Shown one piece after another: positions 39,120 to 47,585 of a DNA stretch of 64,000 nt. Location: contig NZ_JASSOT010000057.1 in the NCBI RefSeq assembly GCF_030238365.1, forward strand, positions 25,931 to 89,930. Direction: 5' to 3'. Source of the stretch: Lelliottia wanjuensis. GTDB lineage: Bacteria > Pseudomonadota > Gammaproteobacteria > Enterobacterales > Enterobacteriaceae. The translations under genes and the position numbers were made by a program. How positions within the stretch are numbered: position 1 is the stretch's first letter; every line of letters begins with the position of its first letter. The notes beneath the pieces are model-generated. The model saw only the letters and a list, made by a program, of their open reading frames with translations, did no database searches and was not told the origin of the DNA.

Positions 39120-40079
39120 TTAAGGGGTAATCCAGGTGCCGTTCTGATGGGCCAGCGCCGCTTTGATAGCCTGTGGGCTGGTGATCAGGCCGCTGGCCTG
39201 TTTGCCCTGCTGCTGGCTGGCGGTCACGAAATCGAGAATTGCCTCGACCTTCGGCTGCATACTGCCCACGCCAAACTGGCCTGCCTGTAAAAGTGTTCGC
39301 GCTTCAGCGGTGTCGAGTGAATCCAGCCATTGCTGCTCTGGAGTGCCAAAATTGATCGCCACTTTCTCCACGCCGGTCGGGATGACCAGCAGATCGGCCC
39401 CCAGCTGGCTGGCGAGCAGGGCGGAGGCGAGATCTTTGTCGATGACCGCTTCCACGCCTGTCAGCTGCTGATGTTCATCGCGGATCACCGGGATCCCGCC
39501 GCCGCCGCAGGCGATGACGATGTAACCCTGGCGGACCAGCTGCGCGATGGTGTCGCGCTCGATGATCTCCAGCGGCGCCGGAGACGGCACCGTGCGCCGC
39601 CAGCCGCGTCCGGCGTCCTCCATCAGCGTCCAGCCCAGCTGCTGCTGTCGTTCCAGCGCTGTGGCTTCATCCAGAAAAGCGCCGATGGGTTTGCTCGGGT
39701 TGGAAAAGGCGTCATCGTGCTGGCTCACCAGGGTCTGGGTGACCAGCGTCACCACCGGTTTGTGAATGCCGCGGCGCGCCAGTTCGTTGTGCAGCGCTTT
39801 CTGGAACATGTAGCCGATTGCGCCCTGGGTATCGCCGACGGCGTAATCCAGTGGCACCGGCGAAACTTCACCGCTTGCCAGCTCGGAGCGGCGCAGGATA
39901 AAGCCCACCTGCGGGCCGTTACCGTGGGTGAGAACCAGATCCCAGCCTGCTTCTACCATGTCGGTGATGTGCGTGACGCTCTCCATCACCGCGGCATATT
40001 GATCGGGAATGCTGTTGCGGCGATCGTCCTGGATCAGCGCGTTGCCGCCGACGGCGACCACAGCCAGAGGCTTACTCAT
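39120..40079 (-). CDS. arcC: carbamate kinase
   Basis: The 319-residue protein belongs to the carbamate kinase family: VGGNAL at 10-15, THGNGPQVG at 51-59, CGGGGIPV at 191-198, DKDLAS at 214-219 and GSMQPKV at 272-278. In catabolic operons it makes ATP from carbamoyl phosphate and ADP. No arginine deiminase or ornithine transcarbamoylase gene is nearby, so this is not an arc operon; the neighbours resemble the E. coli allantoin/oxamate system, where AllK plays the same role. It overlaps the YlbE-like gene by ATGA. Confidence 0.93.
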   Translation of the reverse strand: MSKPLAVVAVGGNALIQDDRRNSIPDQYAAVMESVTHITDMVEAGWDLVLTHGNGPQVGFILRRSELASGEVSPVPLDYAVGDTQGAIGYMFQKALHNELARRGIHKPVVTLVTQTLVSQHDDAFSNPSKPIGAFLDEATALERQQQLGWTLMEDAGRGWRRTVPSPAPLEIIERDTIAQLVRQGYIVIACGGGGIPVIRDEHQQLTGVEAVIDKDLASALLASQLGADLLVIPTGVEKVAINFGTPEQQWLDSLDTAEARTLLQAGQFGVGSMQPKVEAILDFVTASQQQGKQASGLITSPQAIKAALAHQNGTWITP

Positions 40080-41497
40080 GCTTTATCTCCGTTCTGAACT
40101 TCTTTCGCCAGGACCCTAATCGCCTCGACGAAGCAGGTCATCGGCGCGGTGGTGATGCCAGCCCCTATCTGGCCGACGCCCGCCTGTTTATGGGCGATCC
40201 CGGTGTTGATCACCGGCAGAATGCCGCGGTCGGCCACTTTGCGGGCATCAATCCCGGCGGCGGTGGGCGCGAAATTCAGTGCGGGCAGGGTAAAGGCCGG
40301 ATTCCCGCCCAGGGTGATAGCCTGCATGCGGCGGCTGTTATTGGTGGCGTCAGCCGGTGTACCGCCGACGAATTTCACAATCGCCGGAGAGGAGGCCATC
40401 GCAAACCCGCCGACGCCTGCGGTTTCAGTGATCGCGCTGTCGCCCAGATCGGCGGCGGCGTCATTCACGCCGTAGCCTGGGAAGAACAACCCTTCGACGG
40501 CGTTAGCCGGGGCCTGGAACCACTGGTCACCCGTGCCCGACAGACGGATCCCGAAGTTCACGCCGTTGCGTGCCATCACCGTCACCATCGAGCTGAACGG
40601 TACGTTGGCGGCGGCATCCATCATCGCTTTACAGGCGGCCATCGACAGGTTGAGGAAGAAGTGGTCGTTGCCGGTGATAAAGGCGACCACGCGTTGCACA
40701 TTGTCGAGGGGCAGATTGCAGCTCAGCAGGGCGGGCAGCAGACGTTTAATCAGCAGCCCGGTCGCCGCGGCGTTGCGGTTGTGAACCTCATCACCCATGT
40801 GCAGCGCCTGCGCCATCAGCGGTTTCAGCTCCAGCTCGCCCAGTTGGTGGACGGCGGCTTTTAGCGCCGGGGCCAGCTCGTCGCGCATCCAGCTCAGGCG
40901 ATTGAGCACTTCGTCGTTATTGGCCCCGAAGCGCAGCACCTTGCCCAGCCCTTCGTTGAAATTACTGAAAGCCCGCTGGCCGTTGGTTTTGTTCTCAATC
41001 ACCCACAGCGGCATCGACGGGCTGATGATCCCCGCCATCGGGCCGACGGCGTGGTAGTGGTGGCAGGGTTCCAGGCTGATATCGCCCGCCAGAATCAGAC
41101 ACTCGGCCTGCTCGTGGCTGGTGGCCCAGCCTTCAAACAGCATCGCGCCGACAATTGCCCCTTTCACCGGGCCGCACATGTTCTCCCAACTAATCGGCGG
41201 ACCAGAGTGCAGAATCAGCTTCCGCTCGGCCATGGCGGGGATTGCTTCGTGGGCGAACATCACGTCGACAAGAGCCGGTTGAGCGTTGAGATAACGTTCC
41301 ATGGCGATCTGATTCGCCTGCTCAACCCGCGGATGGCACAGCAACGCGGCGAGATCTAACCCTGCGGCGACATCGCCCTGAGCGGGCGGCTGCCAGCTGA
41401 GCGCCGTCACGTCACCACCCACTTTTTGAATATTACTGGCGAAGCTCTGAAGCCCGGCGTTGACCACTTTCAGCGGTTGGGTAAATAGGGTGTTCAT
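40076..41497 (-). CDS. YlbE/AllG-like carbamoyltransferase subunit (DUF1116)
   Basis: A 473-residue DUF1116 protein. Conserved blocks are LHSGPPISWENMCGPVKGA (96-114), EPCHHYHAVGPMAGIISPSMP (143-163) and NFNEGLGKVLRFGA (179-192). In E. coli the relative AllG (YlbE) is one of three subunits of oxamate carbamoyltransferase, with AllF (FdrA) and AllH (YlbF). The ATG at 41497 overlaps the FdrA-like stop as ATGA; a longer frame to 41548 lies inside that gene and is rejected. No AllH-like gene is present, so substrate or subunit make-up probably differs. Confidence 0.85.
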   Translation of the reverse strand: MNTLFTQPLKVVNAGLQSFASNIQKVGGDVTALSWQPPAQGDVAAGLDLAALLCHPRVEQANQIAMERYLNAQPALVDVMFAHEAIPAMAERKLILHSGPPISWENMCGPVKGAIVGAMLFEGWATSHEQAECLILAGDISLEPCHHYHAVGPMAGIISPSMPLWVIENKTNGQRAFSNFNEGLGKVLRFGANNDEVLNRLSWMRDELAPALKAAVHQLGELELKPLMAQALHMGDEVHNRNAAATGLLIKRLLPALLSCNLPLDNVQRVVAFITGNDHFFLNLSMAACKAMMDAAANVPFSSMVTVMARNGVNFGIRLSGTGDQWFQAPANAVEGLFFPGYGVNDAAADLGDSAITETAGVGGFAMASSPAIVKFVGGTPADATNNSRRMQAITLGGNPAFTLPALNFAPTAAGIDARKVADRGILPVINTGIAHKQAGVGQIGAGITTAPMTCFVEAIRVLAKEVQNGDKA

Positions 41498-43050
41498 TCG
41501 CTGATTTCCTTCTTTTGCATCTGAATCTGCGCCACCTGGCTTGCCCAAAAGGCGGCCTGAGCATTGCTGCTGGCGATGATCACGCCCGCCTCGCGCAGAG
41601 CGCTGATTTGACGGCTACGTTGTTGAGGGTCACTTTCTGTGCCGCAGACGTGGGCAATCAGAACGGGCGCATGTTGTTTATCGATATGAGCCAGTTGCTC
41701 AAGGAGTTCGGTAGCCGGAGCCTCCGATGCGCCGTAGCCCAGCACCAAATCGAACAACACCACGGCGGTGTGCGGATCCTTAATCTCGGCGATCAGACGT
41801 TGGTTGCGCAGGGTAGGGTCGATCATCGGGTGCGGCTTACCGCGCGTGAAATCATCGTCGCCCATGTCGATCAGCGTATGGCCGCTGCTCTGCCAGATAT
41901 CTGCCAGTTTGTGATTGCCTGACACCGGCGTGTTTGACGAGGCGGTAAAGCCGTTTTGCTGGCAGATCAGCTGGGCTTCATAGCAGAACGTCCCGCCTGC
42001 AAAAACGCCGCGAATAAGCTGGTGGCTGGCGGACAGGTGCAGGCTGAACTGTTGCAGCATGGCGAGTTCCGCCTGCGAGGATTCGAGATGCGTCTCTGGC
42101 AGCGGCTGGTTGTTGAGCAGTGCGACGGCGAGATCTGCGGTACCCGCCAGCGTGGTGGCGGCGGTGACGTTCGGGCGGTTCACCGTTTGTGGATCTGCGC
42201 CGAGGAAATTCACCACTACCGGTTTCCCGGCGGACTGCGCCAGCTCAAGAATGCGCTCGGCAACCGCCTGTGAAGGGGGCTTGGAGATCAGCACAATGAC
42301 GCGGGTCGACTCGTCCTCAGCCAGCGCCTGCAGGCCGAACAGCATAGAAATTCCGCCGATGTGCTCGCTCAGATCGTGCCCGCCGGTGCCCAGCGCCTGG
42401 GAAATCCCTGCCCCGAGCTGATCGATACGGCAGGTCACTTCCTGCAAACCCGTACCCGACGCGGCAACCACGCCAATTTCGCCGCGTTTCACGACGTTGG
42501 CGAAGCCTAAAGGGATCCCGTTGATAATCGCCGTTCCGCAGTCTGGCCCCATCACGATGCGGTTGCGTTCCCGGGCGAGGATTTTGATCGCTTTTTCCTG
42601 CTCAACGCTGACGTTATCGCTGAACATCATCACGTTCATGCCGAGGTTCAGCGCTTTAATGGCTTCGGCTGCGGCGTAGTCGCCAGGGACGGAGATCAGC
42701 GCCAGATTCGCGTCCGGCACTTGCTCCAGCGCCATCTCCATGCTCACCACATCCGGGGCTTTGGTATCGGCCTGACCTTCGTCCGGCTTGCTGTTCAGTC
42801 GTTCTTCTGCGAGCGTGAGCGCCTCTGTGCAGGCGGCTTCCTCGCCCATCACCGCGATAATCAGGTCGTTAGGACCGGCGGGCAGATCGTCGCCCATTCC
42901 GGCATCGCGGATCTGGTCGAGGTTGGTGGGGGTTCCCATCACCACTGACGCGTTTTGGATCCCCGGCAATTTACTGATGCGCGCGGAGATCTGCATCAGT
43001 GAGACGGAGTCTTGATAGAGGTTTTTAAAAATCTTGTGCTTAACATTCAT
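41494..43050 (-). CDS. FdrA/AllF-like protein, acyl-CoA synthetase fold
   Basis: A 518-residue protein of the FdrA family, related to the succinyl-CoA synthetase alpha subunit. Visible motifs: MGPDCGTA (167-174), AASGTGLQE (196-204), TGGHDLSE with a possible phosphorylated His (222-229), FAGGTFCYEA (350-359) and FTRGKPHPMIDPTLR (401-415). E. coli AllF (FdrA) is a subunit of oxamate carbamoyltransferase, which releases carbamoyl phosphate. Here it is coupled by ATGA to the YlbE-like gene and followed by carbamate kinase. It begins 116 bases after the hydrolase stop. Confidence 0.87.
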   Translation of the reverse strand: MNVKHKIFKNLYQDSVSLMQISARISKLPGIQNASVVMGTPTNLDQIRDAGMGDDLPAGPNDLIIAVMGEEAACTEALTLAEERLNSKPDEGQADTKAPDVVSMEMALEQVPDANLALISVPGDYAAAEAIKALNLGMNVMMFSDNVSVEQEKAIKILARERNRIVMGPDCGTAIINGIPLGFANVVKRGEIGVVAASGTGLQEVTCRIDQLGAGISQALGTGGHDLSEHIGGISMLFGLQALAEDESTRVIVLISKPPSQAVAERILELAQSAGKPVVVNFLGADPQTVNRPNVTAATTLAGTADLAVALLNNQPLPETHLESSQAELAMLQQFSLHLSASHQLIRGVFAGGTFCYEAQLICQQNGFTASSNTPVSGNHKLADIWQSSGHTLIDMGDDDFTRGKPHPMIDPTLRNQRLIAEIKDPHTAVVLFDLVLGYGASEAPATELLEQLAHIDKQHAPVLIAHVCGTESDPQQRSRQISALREAGVIIASSNAQAAFWASQVAQIQMQKKEISE

Positions 43051-43099
43051 AGCGTTATGCCTGGTGGTTGCGGCCCGATGGCCGTATGACGGCAGCAGA

Positions 43100-43116
43100 A
43101 ACCCGCATAGCGGGTT
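43100..43116 (-). other. intercistronic hairpin between hydrolase and FdrA-like gene
   Basis: AACCCGC-ATA-GCGGGTT is a perfect seven-base stem with a three-base loop in the 116-base spacer. No T-run follows on the minus strand, so it is more likely an RNA-processing or stability element than a terminator. It would let the hydrolase and the downstream genes be expressed at different levels. Confidence 0.45.
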
Positions 43117-43166
43117 ATCGGGCGCTACGGAAAATTAACGGTGGTGCGAAAGTGTTGAGCGGTAAG

Positions 43167-43835
43167 TTAGCCTTTCAGCCCTTCGATGATGGCGCTGGCA
43201 TCGCTGACCCAGCCGAAAATCGCCCCCTGGGCTTTGATCATCTCCAGCGCGTATTTCTGGAATTCAGGGAAGTAGGAGCCGACGCAATCTTCGGGAATGA
43301 TGCACTCGTAGCCGCGGTCGTTGGCTTCACGCACGGTTGTGGTGACGCACACTTCGGTGGTGACGCCGCAGACGATCAGGGTTTTGATACCGTGGTTTTG
43401 CAAAATCAGATGCAGGTCGGTCTGATAGAACGCGCCTTTGCCGGGCTTGTCGATGACCGGTTCACCGGCAACGGGGTAAAGCTCAGGGATAATATCGTGT
43501 CCCGCTTCGCCGCGAACCAGAATGCGGCCCATCGGACCGGGTTCGCCAATAAAGGTTTTACCGCCGCGCGTCAGTTTCGCCGCCGGACAATCGCTCAGAT
43601 CGGCGCGATGGCCTTCACGGGTATGGATCACCAGCACGCCCCGGTCGCGGGCTGCCGCTAGCAATTTTTTGCAGGGTCCAATCGCCGTTCGAACCAGCGA
43701 AACATCGTTGCCCAGCGCTTCGCCAAAACCACCGGCTTCGACAAAGTCGCGCTGCATATCAATCATCACCAGCGCCGTAGTTTGCGGATCAAAAGGCAGC
43801 GCAAAAGGTTGGGCATGAAACTCGTGTTGCGTCAT
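43167..43835 (-). CDS. biuret-hydrolase-like cysteine hydrolase (isochorismatase superfamily)
   Basis: The 222-residue protein has the catalytic triad D26 (VMIDMQRDF), K133 (PGKGAF) and C163 (TTEVCVTTT), with the cis-peptide GVT before the cysteine. The blocks [34 protein letters not shown] and [12 protein letters not shown] match my recollection of biuret/triuret hydrolases more closely than ureidoacrylate hydrolase RutB. Biuret hydrolase releases ammonia from biuret to give allophanate. ATG 43835 has AGGAG eight bases upstream; a frame to 43868 is rejected. It is the first gene of the cluster. Other small amides remain possible substrates. Confidence 0.82.
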   Translation of the reverse strand: MTQHEFHAQPFALPFDPQTTALVMIDMQRDFVEAGGFGEALGNDVSLVRTAIGPCKKLLAAARDRGVLVIHTREGHRADLSDCPAAKLTRGGKTFIGEPGPMGRILVRGEAGHDIIPELYPVAGEPVIDKPGKGAFYQTDLHLILQNHGIKTLIVCGVTTEVCVTTTVREANDRGYECIIPEDCVGSYFPEFQKYALEMIKAQGAIFGWVSDASAIIEGLKG

Positions 43836-44056
43836 GGTAAATCTCCTGTTCGCAGAATGACGATTCATTTGGTCTGGTACTGAGTATCCAGGAGAAAAGT
43901 AGGGTTAAACAGGAAAATAGTTTTACGCACAGCAACGAATTTTTTGTATCAGACGAGTGCAGCGCAGGGGGAGTGTGAGGGGAGTCATAACATTGGAGCC
44001 AGCAACAAAAAAGTTGATGCGTGAGGTGGTTTCCATGAAAAAAATTGTCGCAAGTC

Positions 44057-44072
44057 TGTGATCAGATACACT
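44057..44072. promoter_or_regulatory. CRP-like site upstream of the accessory cluster
   Basis: TGTGA-N6-ACACT matches the CRP consensus in the left half fully and the right half at three of five positions. It lies about 220 bases upstream of the hydrolase and 35 bases past the dlh stop. In the rest of the 271-base gap (43836-44106) I see no convincing -35/-10 pair. Confidence 0.4.
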
Positions 44073-44077
44073 TAATT

Positions 44078-44101
44078 TGGCCCCGGTGTGTACCAGGGCC
44101 A
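44078..44101 (-). terminator. hairpin downstream of dlh, possible terminator
   Basis: TGGCCC-C-GG and CC-A-GGGCCA pair across a six-base loop with one mismatch, six bases after the dlh stop. On the minus strand it is followed by AATTAAG rather than a clean U-run, so termination is uncertain. Confidence 0.4.
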
Positions 44102-44106
44102 GATAA

Positions 44107-44910
44107 TCACTTTTTGACGCCATACTGCCTGAACCACGCCAGCATTCTCTGCCAGCCGTCTTTGGCGGACTCTTCGTGATAGCTCGGGCGATAGTCGGCG
44201 TTAAAGGCGTGGCCCGCGTCGGGATAGACCACGATCTCGGCTTTCGCATTGGCGGCGCGGAGTGCCTGGCGCATGGTGTCCACGCTCTCCAGGGTGATCC
44301 CGGTATCCTGCCCGCCGTACAGCCCCAGCACCGGCGCGTTGAGATCGGTGGCGATATCCACCGGATGCTTCGGCGAATTCAGCGTTTTCTCACCGACCAG
44401 TTTGCCATACCAGGCCACGGCAGCCTTCAGCTGCGGATTGTGGGCGGCATACAGCCAGCTGATGCGCCCGCCCCAGCAAAAACCGGTGACCAGCAGACGA
44501 TGCGGATCGCCGCCGTTGCGCGCGGCCCAACTGGCGACGTGGTCCAGATCGGCCAGCACCTGTGCATCCGGCACTTTGCTGACCAGATTACTGAAAAGGG
44601 TCGGGATATCGCTGTAGTCGTTGGGGTCGCCCTGGCGGAAATAGAGCTCTGGTGCGACGGCCAGATAACCTTCCAGCGCCAGACGGCGGCAAATATCGCG
44701 AATGTGTTCGTGAACGCCAAAAATCTCCTGCACCACAATCACGATTGGCAGCGGACCGTCCGCCTCTTTCGGGCGAGCGTGGTAGGCGGGCATGTTCTCA
44801 CCCTGCGTGGGGATCGAGGTTTCGCCTGCGGAAATGGCTTCTTCTGAGGTGGAGACGATGGTCGCGGCGTGAGGGGCTGCAGCAGGTGCAAAATGGGTCT
44901 TTTGTGTCAT
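44107..44910 (-). CDS. dlh: dienelactone hydrolase family protein
   Basis: An alpha/beta hydrolase of 267 residues (E. coli YsgA/Dlh has 271). The nucleophile cysteine is in TGFCWGGR, and the remaining triad residues fit QEIFG (N-terminal half), LGLYGGQD and YPDAGHAFNADYR near the C-terminus. Dienelactone hydrolases open enol-lactones in haloaromatic catabolism, but the enterobacterial substrate is unknown. ATG 44910 has GGAG six bases upstream. In E. coli it sits next to metE; here the accessory cluster intervenes. Divergent from udp. Confidence 0.92.
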   Translation of the reverse strand: MTQKTHFAPAAAPHAATIVSTSEEAISAGETSIPTQGENMPAYHARPKEADGPLPIVIVVQEIFGVHEHIRDICRRLALEGYLAVAPELYFRQGDPNDYSDIPTLFSNLVSKVPDAQVLADLDHVASWAARNGGDPHRLLVTGFCWGGRISWLYAAHNPQLKAAVAWYGKLVGEKTLNSPKHPVDIATDLNAPVLGLYGGQDTGITLESVDTMRQALRAANAKAEIVVYPDAGHAFNADYRPSYHEESAKDGWQRMLAWFRQYGVKK

Positions 44911-45021
44911 GGTATTCTCCGTACCTGTTAGCGCAAAAGTAAATATAGACCTCAAGTTAACAACTCACAGTGCCCGAAACGGGCTATCTTTTGTGCAGCG
45001 CTGAACGATATAACTTGTTAA

Positions 45022-45037
45022 TGTGATGTAAATCACT
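45022..45037 (+). promoter_or_regulatory. upstream CRP site of udp
   Basis: TGTGA-N6-TCACT matches the CRP consensus at nine of ten positions. Its centre is 52 bases from that of the second site, the spacing typical of CRP-CytR-CRP promoters. A CytR-like octamer (GTTGCAG on the minus strand) lies between the two. Confidence 0.8.
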
Positions 45038-45073
45038 ATTTTATGGAAATTAACTGCAACCATTTTCATTCAT

Positions 45074-45089
45074 GGTGAGGTGTGTCACG
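45074..45089 (+). promoter_or_regulatory. promoter-proximal CRP site of udp
   Basis: GGTGA-N6-TCACG matches at eight of ten positions. TAAAGT at 45111-45116 is a suitable -10; a start near 45123 would put this site at -41.5, the class II position, as in E. coli udp. Confidence 0.7.
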
Positions 45090-45161
45090 AAATTAAGCCT
45101 GGTGCTTCTGTAAAGTACCGTTTTACTTCTTCTGACACACCGACCCACAGAGGAGTCACCT

Positions 45162-45923
45162 ATGTCTAAGTCTGATGTTTTTCATCTCGGCCTCACTAAA
45201 AACGATCTACAAGGGGCTACGCTGGCTATCGTCCCGGGCGATCCTGAGCGTGTGGAAAAGATCGCCGCGCTGATGGATAAGCCGGTCAAGCTGGCAGCGC
45301 ATCGTGAATTCACCACCTGGCGTGCAGAGCTGGACGGCAAAGCGGTTATCGTGTGCTCGACCGGTATCGGCGGCCCGTCTACCTCTATTGCTGTGGAAGA
45401 GCTGGCGCAGCTGGGCATTCGTACTTTCCTGCGTATCGGTACGACCGGTGCGATTCAGCCGCACATCAACGTCGGTGACGTTCTGGTGACCACCGCGTCT
45501 GTGCGTCTGGATGGGGCAAGCCTGCACTTCGCGCCAATGGAATTCCCGGCGGTTGCGGACTTCGAATGTACGACAGCGCTGGTTGAAGCGGCTAAATCTA
45601 TCGGTGCAACCACCCACATCGGCGTGACCGCCTCTTCTGACACCTTCTACCCTGGCCAGGAGCGCTACGACACCTTCTCTGGTCGTGTAGTCAGCCGTTT
45701 CAAAGGCTCCATGGAAGAGTGGCAGTCAATGGGCGTCATGAACTATGAGATGGAATCGGCAACGCTGCTGACCATGTGCGCAAGCCAGGGTCTGCGTGCG
45801 GGCATGGTGGCGGGCGTGATCGTCAACCGTACTCAGCAAGAGATCCCGAACGCTGAAACCATGAAGCAGACCGAAAGCCACGCGGTGAAAATCGTGGTTG
45901 AAGCGGCTCGCCGCCTGATCTAA
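45162..45923 (+). CDS. udp: uridine phosphorylase
   Basis: Udp splits uridine with phosphate into uracil and ribose-1-phosphate. The 253-residue protein begins [48 protein letters not shown] and [13 protein letters not shown] are the phosphate- and nucleoside-binding blocks. Length equals E. coli. It is a monocistronic gene under CRP/CytR control, with a terminator at 45942. Confidence 0.97.
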   Translation: MSKSDVFHLGLTKNDLQGATLAIVPGDPERVEKIAALMDKPVKLAAHREFTTWRAELDGKAVIVCSTGIGGPSTSIAVEELAQLGIRTFLRIGTTGAIQPHINVGDVLVTTASVRLDGASLHFAPMEFPAVADFECTTALVEAAKSIGATTHIGVTASSDTFYPGQERYDTFSGRVVSRFKGSMEEWQSMGVMNYEMESATLLTMCASQGLRAGMVAGVIVNRTQQEIPNAETMKQTESHAVKIVVEAARRLI

Positions 45924-45941
45924 TCACACTGCATTCTGTAT

Positions 45942-45970
45942 AAGGCCGACGCGTTCGGCCTTTTCTTTTT
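45942..45970 (+). terminator. Rho-independent terminator of udp
   Basis: AAGGCCGA and TCGGCCTT pair around CGCGT, followed by TTCTTTTT. It starts 19 bases after the udp stop. Confidence 0.9.
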
Positions 45971-46061
45971 GCGTAGCGCCTCGCAGGAAAACCCTTTTAA
46001 ACTGGACGTTTATACAGCACAATTCTATTTTGTGCGGTAACGGTTTGATGCAGGAGGCGGT

Positions 46062-47519
46062 GTGGATATCTCAATCATCATTTATGCGGCGATAGCGTTG
46101 GCGGGGCTGGCCATTGGCTGGCTGATTTCAGGCTACCAACATGCGCAGCATAAAGCGGAACAGCTGATTGACCGCGAAGAGATGGTCGCGGAGCTGAGCG
46201 CGACGAAACAGCAGCTGGCCCAGAGCGCCCACTGGCGCGATGAGTGTGAGCTGCTCAACAACGAACTGCGCAACCTGCGCGACATCAACACCTCCCTCGA
46301 AGCGGATCTCCGCGAAGTCACCACCCGTCTGGAATCTACCCAACTGCATGCGGAAGACAAAATCCGCCAGATGATCAACAGCGAACAGCGCCTCAGCGAG
46401 CAGTTCGAAAACCTCGCCAACCGCATATTCGAGCAGAGCAACCGCCGCGTCGACGAACAAAACCGCCAGAGTCTGAACGGCCTGCTGACCCCCCTGCGCG
46501 AACAGCTCGACGGTTTTCGCAAACAGGTGCAGGACAGCTTTGGTATGGAAGCGCGCGAGCGCCACACGCTGGCCCACGAAATCCGTAATCTCCAGCAGCT
46601 GAATGCGCAAATGGCGCAGGAGGCGGTTAACCTGACGCGGGCGCTGAAGGGTGACAACAAAACTCAGGGCAACTGGGGAGAAGTGGTGTTGACCCGCGTG
46701 CTGGAAGCGTCCGGCCTGCGTGAAGGCTATGAATATCAAACCCAGGTCAGCATCGAAACCGATACCCGTTCGCGCATGCAGCCCGATGTGATCGTGCGGC
46801 TGCCGCAGGGCAAAGACGTGGTGATTGACGCCAAAATGACGCTGGTCGCCTACGAGCGTTACTTCAATGCCGAAGACGATTTCACCCGTGAATCCGCGCT
46901 GCAGGAGCACATCGCCTCGGTGCGAAACCACATCCGCATGCTGGGCCGCAAGGATTACCAGCAACTGCCCGGTCTGCGTTCGCTGGACTATGTGCTGATG
47001 TTTATCCCCGTCGAACCGGCGTTCCTGCTGGCCCTCGACAGGCAGCCGGAGCTGATTACCGAGGCGCTGAAAAACAACATTATGCTGGTTAGCCCGACCA
47101 CGCTACTGGTGGCGCTGCGTACTATTGCCAACCTGTGGCGTTACGAACATCAGAGCCGCAACGCGCAGCAGATCGCTGACCGCGCCAGCAAGCTGTACGA
47201 CAAAATGCGCCTGTTTGTCGACGATATGTCCTCTGTAGGGCAAAGCCTGGATCGCGCGCAGGATAACTATCGCCAGGCAATGAAAAAACTCGCTTCCGGG
47301 CGCGGTAATTTGCTTTCGCAGGCCGAGGCCTTCCGCACGCTGGGCGTGGAGGTGAAGCGCGAGATTAATCCGGAACTGGCGGAACAGGCCACGGCGCAGG
47401 ATGAAGAATACCGTCTGCGCGAAGGCGTCGATGAACAAAATATGGACTGTGATGACAATGATTTAGCCGCGCAAGCGGCGCCCGAAACGGCGTCAGAACG
47501 ATTCTTTCAGGGTGGTTGA
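46062..47519 (+). CDS. rmuC: DNA recombination protein RmuC
   Basis: RmuC limits inversion at short inverted repeats and is a predicted nuclease-fold protein. An N-terminal membrane segment (residues 3-22) is followed by a long coiled coil to about residue 190 and the RmuC domain with NWGEVVLTRVLEASGLREG and MQPDVIVRLPQGKDVVIDAKMTL. The start is a GTG at 46062 behind an AGGAGG. It has 485 residues compared with 475 in E. coli; the extra length is in the C-terminal tail. Confidence 0.94.
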   Translation: MDISIIIYAAIALAGLAIGWLISGYQHAQHKAEQLIDREEMVAELSATKQQLAQSAHWRDECELLNNELRNLRDINTSLEADLREVTTRLESTQLHAEDKIRQMINSEQRLSEQFENLANRIFEQSNRRVDEQNRQSLNGLLTPLREQLDGFRKQVQDSFGMEARERHTLAHEIRNLQQLNAQMAQEAVNLTRALKGDNKTQGNWGEVVLTRVLEASGLREGYEYQTQVSIETDTRSRMQPDVIVRLPQGKDVVIDAKMTLVAYERYFNAEDDFTRESALQEHIASVRNHIRMLGRKDYQQLPGLRSLDYVLMFIPVEPAFLLALDRQPELITEALKNNIMLVSPTTLLVALRTIANLWRYEHQSRNAQQIADRASKLYDKMRLFVDDMSSVGQSLDRAQDNYRQAMKKLASGRGNLLSQAEAFRTLGVEVKREINPELAEQATAQDEEYRLREGVDEQNMDCDDNDLAAQAAPETASERFFQGG

Positions 47520-47585
47520 ATCGTAGGGCAATCGCGTCCAATCTGATACACTTCACGAACATTTGACTGATTAGCAGGCACTGAG

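Noticed and set aside
39120..40079. Arginine deiminase (arc) operon reading of the carbamate kinase gene
   Set aside because: No arcA, arcB or arcD lies nearby; the partners are FdrA- and YlbE-like genes and an NCS1 permease.
36480..43835. Horizontal transfer as a genomic island
   Set aside because: No integrase, tRNA-site duplication or insertion sequence is visible, and base composition and codon use look like the neighbours by eye; it may be ancestral and lost in E. coli.
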